A stretch of DNA of 64,000 nt from Styela clava (taxonomy: Eukaryota > Chordata > Ascidiacea > Stolidobranchia > Styelidae): positions 23,241,395 through 23,305,394 of the forward strand of contig NC_135250.1 of the NCBI RefSeq assembly GCF_964204865.1. The letters run 5' to 3'. Position 1 is the stretch's first letter. Every line of letters starts with the position of its first letter. Below are positions 56,233 through 64,000 of the stretch, one piece after another. The notes below the pieces were generated by a model. That model made no database searches and was not told the DNA's origin. It saw only the letters and a list, made by a program, of their open reading frames with translations. A program made the position numbers and the translations under genes.

Positions 56233-58927
56233 TAGTCCGGCAGTTAAGGGGACCTTTTTGGCCCAAGTTTGATTTCAGACATAAAGTTTTTTTTATCTGT
56301 GATTATTCATCTTGGGGTCATTGCCCATCATTTCTACATGGGTGTGGAGTTTGCAGCCTTAAGCAATTTTTTTTACGGCTCGATATTTGTATTAGTGTTT
56401 TTCGTCAAACCTGTGCATCATAATGACGCACAACCTGAATCATAACCTGTTAAAATACTATGTTCAGGTTGTGCGCAATCTTGGTGCACAAACAACGCAA
56501 GCACCAAATTTACTAGGAAATAAAATCAAAAACTTTTAGGTATTTGTTGAGCTCAGCTTTGAGTCGCGACCCATATACAGTATATGGAGATACTGTCGAA
56601 ACATACGCGTAAAATAAAGAGTACTATTTCGAAATACCCGTTTTTGTTGCAATTAACAATACAAGCCTGCTAATGCAGTCGCCAGTGGTTCAAGTGGATA
56701 TACACCCGGTGGAGAACAGTCAATTATTTGTTGGCGAGAATTGTTATGCAGCAGGATGATCACGACGACGCAATGAAAGATAATGATATCACGAGAACAA
56801 GAATGAGAAAATTGCTACATTTTATAGTACATCCCCGGGAAAGAAGTAGTTCATTCTTATGTTCGTTCCATGCCAATGCATTTCAAACTACCAAAGACTC
56901 TCAACACTTTTGCTTCTTCTCTTCTATAAAAATACATTGTTATTATATATTCGCATTTGCACCTGTTTGTTCGTGCTCCCAGATAACCGATCAGCGGCCT
57001 CCAAGGAGGACGGGGTCCCCTTTTAAGAAACCCTGTCATAAACTAAAAGAGGCGACCGTGCTTCTCTTGCCTGTTGTCATGCTGTCGGAATTCAGCAACA
57101 ACAAAAATTTCACGAAAACGGATGTTTAAATTTTATGATTTTATTAATATTCTCAACAATGAATGATATACGGGTGGTGAAATGCCAAGTTATTCCAACA
57201 ACATGATCATGTTTTGCAATTTACAACCAATATTTTGTATGTAACTTTGTTTGACAGAGCCCCAAGAGCTCTAACCTCAAATATCAAAAATGTAAGGCCA
57301 AAAAAGTCACACTACAACATTGTCAAATGTGCTGTATTTACGATATATAACAGGTTTACCAAAAAGAATTACATGAAAAATGGTGAAATAAAGATCAATT
57401 CAGCAATATCTACTTGGTGATATGTATCTGTTGATGATTTTATGTGTTTGTTTCGGAAGTTTAATAACAGAATTAATTGTGGTTGTTGGGGATGTTTTAA
57501 AAAAGGGTTGAATGGGAAAAAGTTTTCACAAAATGTCAAGGTTTGATAGTAGTAGAGAAGTAGAAAAAATACTCCCATGTTTTTTTTTCATTTGATAACC
57601 ACGCCACAGAACTTCCCCGATAAGTCTACGCAGCAATTGCGAGAGGCAGAAATGACAAGATGGGATTTCATCGCATTGCAAACTAATATTAGCAATTCTT
57701 ATATATATTCGCGCATTCCCATCTGAACAGCGTGGAAAAGAATATACCCATCTACAAACTTTAAGAACTATGTCAGATGAGCGTCATATTATCGAATATC
57801 AGTAAAGGAATAGTACAATGGGAAAAGACAAATAAGGCGGAACTTTCAGTAGTATGCAATCAAATAATCTTATTGTAGAATATATATTTAAAAACATTTC
57901 GTCACGCCAACTGTAGTTCGAAACTTTTTGTCTCTGGCTGAGCTTAGATACCAATTGGCACTTATGTAAACTGGTAAGACTGTCAGAGGCACGCGATGGA
58001 GCAGATACTAAGAGTATCCATCCCCCAGCTGTCATTTGAGTGGGTACTGCTGTTTTTATTGCATGTTACTGATCTTTTTGTATTAAAAATTTACTGGCGA
58101 CACCGATTTAAGGATGTTGGAAATCAACATGCAATATTACAAAACTTACTTTCAACACGCGGTTTGAATGAATGAAAAAGCTGAAAGTAGTATTCTTCAG
58201 AACAGCATACAAATTCTATGGAATGAAATCATACATAAAAGCTCGTCAAAAACCTATAGCTCAATAATCAAGTGGAATTTGAAGCATGTGCGCGTTACTA
58301 CGTACAACCGAAGCACGCAGGAAAATGTGTGTGATGTACTAGTATTCAAAACGTTTGACTCAACTATGTTGGCATAACAGGTGCACATCTCGGTTTTGCA
58401 TACGCATACCTTCTATCTCCACAAGGATATATTAATTTTGGCAAAGTCAATGCAGCACTGAAAGGTTGCGGTTCTTACAAATAAAAACACGTTACACATC
58501 TTCAGATATCGGTGGATGGTTTTACATGGCCTTGTTCGAAGTGAAAGACGATCTTGGCTTGTATTAGTGAAATAAACTACCATTTATTCTACTAAAATTG
58601 AATTTCTGACATTGTAAGGAGTTTCAATGTTACTATGTATGCAAAACTAAACCATGTAGTTATGAAATAATTGTTTTAACAAAAAGGCGCTCCTGAAGTA
58701 TTCGTACCAAGATGGCGCACAACCTGAACATTGTATGTTTACCAGGTTAGGGTTCAGAATGTGCGTCATCTTGGACCGAATACTTTAAATCCACCTAAAA
58801 AAATGGCTCAACATTATATACTCCACACCCACCTGGGTATCATTATATATGTCATATACATTATATCTAAACAATAAAAAAAACTTTATGTCCCAAAACA
58901 ATGTTAAGGCCCGATTCTGCCGGACTA
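56233..58927. mobile_element. 2.7-kb TIR element of uncertain superfamily
   Basis: The ends TAGTCCGGCAG and CTGCCGGACTA are inverted. Similarity continues inwards for about 150 bp (GACATAAAGTTTTTTTTAT and GGGTGTGGAGT on both sides). The flanking word is ATA (56230-56232 and 58928-58930). The uninterrupted site in the K1 flank reads AAGTGATAGACTTTTAGC at about 2679-2696. A 3-bp duplication would fit PIF/Harbinger- or CACTA-like elements. Frames inside (56728-57129, 57214-57420) show no transposase motif that I recognise. Confidence 0.7.
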
Positions 58928-59251
58928 ATAGACTTTTAGCGAAAAATACAATCTTTAACCAGTGGAAATTTCAAAGCAATTACTCCAGTAGGTAATGAGG
59001 AAATATATTTTTTCACAGCGACAACAACATATTAACAAAACGATCAATATGTACACTTCATGTCCAATTAGAAGATCGGAGAATTATATTTTTAGTGGGG
59101 TGTCATTGTCGAGCAATCGTGATCACACTGTATGGTATCCAAGAGCCACTCAATCCAACACCAGATAGTTGGGGTATTCCCCGTTTCACGGACAGCAGGC
59201 AGGATAGTGTTGTGTTGTGGGAGATAAAACACGGTGCATTTTGTTTCGGCA
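58928..59251. repeat. Module P left part, truncated by a LINE
   Basis: Follows the other module P copies through TTGTTTCGGCAT and is then replaced by LINE sequence at 59252. The remainder of module P is missing on the other side. Confidence 0.65.
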
Positions 59252-60790
59252 TAGACGGCTTAACAAAAGGATTTTACGCCAAATTTTGGAAGTCAAATAA
59301 ACCAATTCTACTTATTCTGTACCAAAGCTTTCATGATATAGGCGAAATGTCACATGATTCAGCAATAGGTGTCATAACACTTTTTATATAAAAATGGAGA
59401 CAAAGATGATTTAAAAAACTGGCGCCCAATATCCTTGTTGAATTTCGAATATAAACTTATAGCAAAATTATTGGCTAATAGATTAAGAAATGTATTACCA
59501 GAACTAATTGGACAAGATCAAACTGGATTTATTTTTGGCAGAGTAATTCATGAAAATTTTAGGGATGACATCTTTTGGGCTAACCAACAAAACTTACCTC
59601 TTATTATATTTTCAATAGATCGGGAGAAAGCATATGACATGGTCGATCGAGAACTAGTATTACGCCTTTTACGAAAATTGGGCTTTAGAGAATATTTTTT
59701 TAAAATGGATTCGAACCCTGCACCGTAACATCCGTTCGAAAATTATTACGAATGGCTACTTGTCACAAGATTACCTGTTAACAAGGGGAGTGAGACAAGG
59801 ATGCCCATTAGCACCATATTTGTGTCTGTTTATAGCTGAGCTTTTAGCAATCAATAATAAATCTGATAAAGATATTTTGGGATTCAGCAATTGTAGTGGG
59901 CAAATCGAAATTCATAAAGGGTACGCAGATGATACAACTCTGACTGTAACAAATTTGGCTTCTATCGATGAAAGTCTTAAAACATTAAAACATTTAGAAA
60001 TGGGTACGGGAATACGAATTAACAAACAAAAATGTAAAATTCTATTGTGTGGAAATGGAGTTAATTGGAATATTGGCCCAGAATACAAATGTATTGAGGT
60101 CAATAAAGATGAGATTAAAATATTGGGGGCATACTTAGGGAATAACACTAGTTCCATTGAAAAAAATTGGAACAAAGTTCTTAATAGTGTCCAAAGCATA
60201 ATAAATCTGTGGAGGGCCCGAAATCTTTCTATAATAGGAAAAATCAAACCAATTGAATAATCAAATTATTGGTCATAATATATATGTTGCAAACAAGCTA
60301 CATCTTATCCAACCTATCCCATGGAAAAAGATTTGGCAAATAAAAGTACCCAATAAGTATAACGAACTAAGCTGGAAAACCATACATACTGGGCAGCCTA
60401 CCGCAGATAAAATAAAATATGGGGTTAGGAAAGAATCGGGCATATGTGTATTATGCGATAATGTAGAGGAAACTTGTTTTCATCTCTTTTTCGATTGTGA
60501 TTGGACCCAGAATTTTTGGGGCTGGTGCAATATAGGACAATTTACTCCAGACCAAATCATAGCCAACAACATAGAAAACAAGTCTGTGTTGTTGACTGTG
60601 ATTTGTGGCAAATCAGCAATCTGGCAATACAGAAACTCTGTCAAATATGATGCTAAAATGCAGTGTAATTTAAGAGCAATTTTCAAATGTAAAATACTGG
60701 GATGTATGAGTTTGATGGACAGTGAATGCAGGAATAATATTATGCAATACCAACACAATGATGATGTATTGAATAAATCCATCATGTTAT
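59252..60790 (+). mobile_element. L1/Tx1-like LINE remnant with reverse transcriptase
   Basis: It begins inside the RT domain (DGLTKGFYAKFW), continuing after frame changes with NWRPISLLNFEYKLIAKLL. Motif A follows (SIDREKAYDMVD), then RQGCPLAPYL and the catalytic YADDTTL. The tail holds a zinc-binding CVLCDNVEETCFHLFFDC. Breaks: frames change near 59395, the sequence shifts near 59730, and a block is missing at about 60247-60253 between LSIIGKI and the tail. It is 5' truncated and dead. The 3' end probably lies beyond 60790; an A-run at 61340-61351 is a candidate. Confidence 0.85.
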
Positions 60791-61352
60791 AATATCAATT
60801 CCAAACTAATTAAAAACCAATACTCTGCAATCATTAGCCATCTCACGACTCCGGATTGTGTACCATAGTTACTAATTTTGGGTATAATTTCTACTTTTTT
60901 ATACAACGAAAAATAGGGTTACATAGACTGAAAATGTAGAGAACACCTAATGGCATGATAGGTGTTCTTCTGATTATTTGTCTAATTCTTTAAAAATTTG
61001 TTTTTCATGTTAAATGCTAATAATGTATAAACTTAAAATATATGTTGTATGGTATAATGTTTTCAATGGTCACTGGATTACATGGATACATGGATTGCCA
61101 TTTCATGAATGCGGATACAATTTAAATTGGGTTTTTAGATCAATACGGGTAAATGTATCTGAATTGTTTAATATTTGACAATATTTATCTATGTATTGTA
61201 TACTTATATGCTCTATAATATCACCTAAATTACCTGGAAAATTGAGATTCATGCAACTAAATTGGAATATTATATTTGGATAAACCAAAACTATCATTTT
61301 CATAAATCCGAATTGGCAATGGATTTAAATTTGGCAAAAAAAAAAAAGTAAG
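60791..61352 (+). other. Possible LINE 3' UTR
   Basis: AT-rich, no ORF, and ends in a run of twelve A. No target duplication matching the left flank was found, so assignment to the LINE is tentative. Confidence 0.35.
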
Positions 61353-61353
61353 G

Positions 61354-62450
61354 CAGTGGTTAGCAACCAGGGTGCCGCGGCACATTAGTGTGCCGCAGAA
61401 AGATTTTGGTGTGCCGCGACGAGATTTCATTTTCGAATTTATTTCAAGTGATTCCAATTGCCAATCACTTGAATTCCACAAGAATTATCCCATGGCTCTT
61501 GCTAACAAACAGAAACGAAAAATTTAGTAGGAGTCGTATTTCAGGTATTTGGGTATTGTTTTAATTCTAAGTTTTGCATAATGCGCGCCAACACCTTTTC
61601 GTAAAATTGAAAATGTCAAAAAAGGTAACAAATTACTCTGCGAAATTTTGTTCCAAATTCGACCAAGAAATTATTATTTGACTATTATTTATTTGACTTT
61701 GCAGGATTTTTATTCACTATTTAATACGAAAATAAAACAGATACAATAGGAGAGTAAAATCATAAGAAGGTCAACTATCGTCTTTATAAATATCCGCATC
61801 CCTGCGTCAGAAATCATAATATTGTTAGCTCAAAATTGGGACAGTTAATTTACAATCGGTGGGGAGGAAGATCAAACCCGGCGTAAAAAAAAAAATCAGA
61901 ATAAAATCCTGAATTCACTCTTTAATAGTCGTCTTTAAAATATGTCGCCCATATAAATGTATAGTTCTCCCAGGAATATAAAACCAACTGTTGAGCAAGA
62001 AGTAGTTCTTGTAAAAAGAGAGAACGGGCGGAAATAGCTCATCAACATTAGAATGCCTAGCATGTGTATAAAAAATACCCAGAAAAAATACTTGGAATAT
62101 CAAAATTGGACTAATGATGTACCGTAGATATGGGTATTGGTTGATTTTTTATGCAAATGTTAATTTTCTGGGAATGGGATCTAATCTAATCGAATTTGGA
62201 GGGAAAATAATCAAAATTTAATTCGATCAATTGGCGTAAAAAATAAATTATTATAACAAAAACATGCCTGTATCGCACATGGTTGCCATATTGTCATTTT
62301 TTCTGCCAAATTTAGCAATTTTGTTATTTTAAAGTACGTTTAGACATTTGGCGTCGGGATTTCCGTTTGATATTTTGGCATTTGTTGTAAACTTAGTTTT
62401 GCATATTACAGTGTTATTTGTCGGGTTTTAGTTGTGTATTTGAAAATATT
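61354..62450. other. hAT-like end, then unrecognised spacer
   Basis: Begins CAGTGGTTAGCAACCAGG followed by GTGCCGCGGCAC and GTGTGCCGC words, the look of a common hAT left end. No matching right end was found before K7. The rest is AT-rich with no gene that I can support. Confidence 0.4.
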
Positions 62451-62735
62451 CGAAAATTAAATAACTTAATTGTCATTATGCCTTCGGATATTCTGAGGAG
62501 CTTCAGTTTAAGCAGTCAATATTCCACATCATTCTTTTCATAGCTCCGAGATTGTGATGTGTACTTTTTTGATCAGGCATTGCCTTTAGTTATAGTTTCA
62601 TTTTTTTCTATTGTATTCATTGTTGCATAAAGCAATCTCTTTCAATTATAGTTTTTCTATTGTTTAAGGTATTATTATTAATAGTGGTATAGGCATAAGC
62701 AGTACTTTATAAAATCGAACAAAGTCATCTCAGAA
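62451..62735 (+). promoter_or_regulatory. K7 leader (type B)
   Basis: Homologous to the K6 leader. TTTCTATTGTTTAAG|GTATT has AG at 62667-62668; AGTGGTATAGGCATAAGC and TTTATAAAATC follow. Start context is CTCAGAAATGG. Confidence 0.5.
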
Positions 62736-64000
62736 ATGGAAGAAAAAATCGATACAGATTCTAAAGAACATGCTGTTGAAATTTTACAACAATTAAATGA
62801 ATATCGTAAAACTGGACGTCATTGTGATTTCATGATTAAAGCTGGATCTGAGGAACTTCCTGTTCATAAGAATATTGTGTCGGCAAGTTCCGATTATTTT
62901 AAAGCAATGTTATCTCATGAAAATGTTGAAACAAAATCTGGTGTCGTTGAAATAAAGGAATTTGATGAAGTTTGTGTTAAAAAATGTGTTGATTTCATTT
63001 ACACTGGGGATGCTTATGTTGCCAGAGATAAACGTGAAACACTCATGGGTGTCGCTCACATGATGCAGCTGCAAAGACTTTGTGATAGTATCGCAATTTT
63101 TCTGGAAAATGATCTTGATTCTAGATCGTTTTTTCAAACTAAAAAAATTGCGAATAGTTACAACTGTAAACAACTTGAAGAAAAATGCAATCAATTTGCA
63201 TTGCAACGTTTTAAAGAAATTGCCCAGTCTGATGAATTTATGGATCTTGATGAAAAATTTATTTCTTTTCTGATGGAATCAAAGGAAACAAAAGCAAAAG
63301 AAGAAGTGAAATGTAAGATGTTGTTAGCATGGACCAAACATGATATTGATGAAAGAAAAGAATGTTTTCTTAGTTTGGTGATGAAATTTCAGTTGACAAA
63401 AATGACTTTGTCATACAGAAGATTTCTTGTAGAAAATGAACCATTGATGTTTGAATCCATGCAATCTCTTCGATCACTGACTTTGTCGGTTTTTGATAGT
63501 CATGGGGATGTCAGTTCAAAAGATGTCAATTTGACAAACAATAAACAGCTTGTTGTTTTTGACCAAACTTCTCAAAGAATGCATTCTCATGATGTTGATG
63601 ATAAAACATGGACACCAATGCAAACCATAGATCAAGCAATTATACAGAATACATTATATTCTGCTGTAGTGATGGAATCTTACATTTATGTAATTTGTAT
63701 AAATGGATCGTTTTACAGACTTGAATATGCTGAATCAAATGCAAAGTGGGAACAAATGACAAATACAAATCTTCAGTGGGCATGTGCAGTTGCACTTGAT
63801 GGTTTTGTTTATAGTATTGAGCATGGAAGTTTCTCAAACATTATGGAAAGATATGATTCATCAAATAATAGATGGACCAGACTAACAAACAAATCATTGA
63901 TCCTGGCTCATGAATCTTTAGTGTCTGCTGATGGAAAGGTGTTTTGTATTGCAGGATATTCTAATCAACAAGGTCAAGCAACAAACCAAGTTGAGATTTA
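62736..64000 (+). CDS. K7: BTB-BACK-Kelch gene, 5' portion, runs off the window
   Basis: Open from ATG 62736 to the window edge with no stop, covering BTB, BACK and the propeller to about residue 421 (ATNQVEI). Length to the edge equals the sisters, so it is probably intact so far. Differences from them include MEEKIDTDSK, VARDKRE, ENDLDSRSFF and ANSYNCK in the otherwise invariant N-terminal half. Face residues are again private: Ile in ICINGS, Trp in LQWAC, Gly-Ser-Phe in EHGSFSN, and Ala-His after SLIL. Family role (Cullin-3 substrate adaptor) is inferred. Confidence 0.9.
   Translation, partial: MEEKIDTDSKEHAVEILQQLNEYRKTGRHCDFMIKAGSEELPVHKNIVSASSDYFKAMLSHENVETKSGVVEIKEFDEVCVKKCVDFIYTGDAYVARDKRETLMGVAHMMQLQRLCDSIAIFLENDLDSRSFFQTKKIANSYNCKQLEEKCNQFALQRFKEIAQSDEFMDLDEKFISFLMESKETKAKEEVKCKMLLAWTKHDIDERKECFLSLVMKFQLTKMTLSYRRFLVENEPLMFESMQSLRSLTLSVFDSHGDVSSKDVNLTNNKQLVVFDQTSQRMHSHDVDDKTWTPMQTIDQAIIQNTLYSAVVMESYIYVICINGSFYRLEYAESNAKWEQMTNTNLQWACAVALDGFVYSIEHGSFSNIMERYDSSNNRWTRLTNKSLILAHESLVSADGKVFCIAGYSNQQGQATNQVEI

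Overview
The window is AT-rich eukaryotic DNA from an animal. It has intron-less BTB-BACK-Kelch genes, a multi-exon DNA transposon with GT/AG introns, LINE and tRNA-SINE copies and dense hAT/MITE litter. Many short inverted-repeat insertions and GGTACCGGTA-like motifs suggest a marine invertebrate, perhaps a tunicate. That assignment is tentative and no single diagnostic gene supports it.

The backbone is a tandem array, all on the + strand, of seven KLHL-type genes, here called K1-K7: K1 2-958 (3' part only), K2 7818-9451 (one frameshift), K3 16447-18078 (intact, 543 aa), K4 23178-24809 (intact, 543 aa), K5 48749-50386 (intact, 545 aa), K6 51803-53435 (frameshift plus nonsense codon) and K7 62736-64000 (runs off the window). 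All share a nearly invariant BTB+BACK half, the part expected to dock on Cullin-3. The C-terminal Kelch propeller differs between copies mainly at a few residues that recur at the same place in successive blades. By comparison with KEAP1 these fall on the substrate-binding face. The array therefore looks like a birth-and-death repertoire of ubiquitin-ligase adaptors with diversified specificity. This is the most interesting signal in the window.

The spacers are themselves duplicated. Each unit has a Kelch gene, a recognisable 3' flank, a repeat module (called P here) with inverted ends rich in GCG-AAACAG-AGGAA words, and a 5' flank leading to the next gene. Because the spacers are paralogous, many insertions can be read against an empty site elsewhere in the window. 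These are a 13.15-kb Zisupton-like (KDZ) transposon at 34410-47559; hAT-type elements at 14735-16265, 27527-28840, 28849-29347, 36732-37376 and 53924-54910; a 2.85-kb element with minisatellite ends and an internal 197-bp satellite at 30020-32870; a 449-bp long-TIR MITE at 33238-33686; a 2.7-kb TIR element at 56233-58927; an 83-bp MITE at 56000-56082; a LINE 3' end with a 16-bp target duplication at 3678-4681; and an RT-bearing LINE remnant at 59252-60790.

The Zisupton-like element carries one long spliced gene (35014-45662) encoding C2H2 fingers, two cysteine clusters of the KDZ-associated kind, the transposase core, a Ulp1-type (C48) protease with intact His/Asp/Gln/Cys, and a C-terminal PHD finger. 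No stop codon was met in the exons traced. Apart from this gene and the Kelch array, the only other coding material seen is a decayed unknown ORF at 20066-20790.
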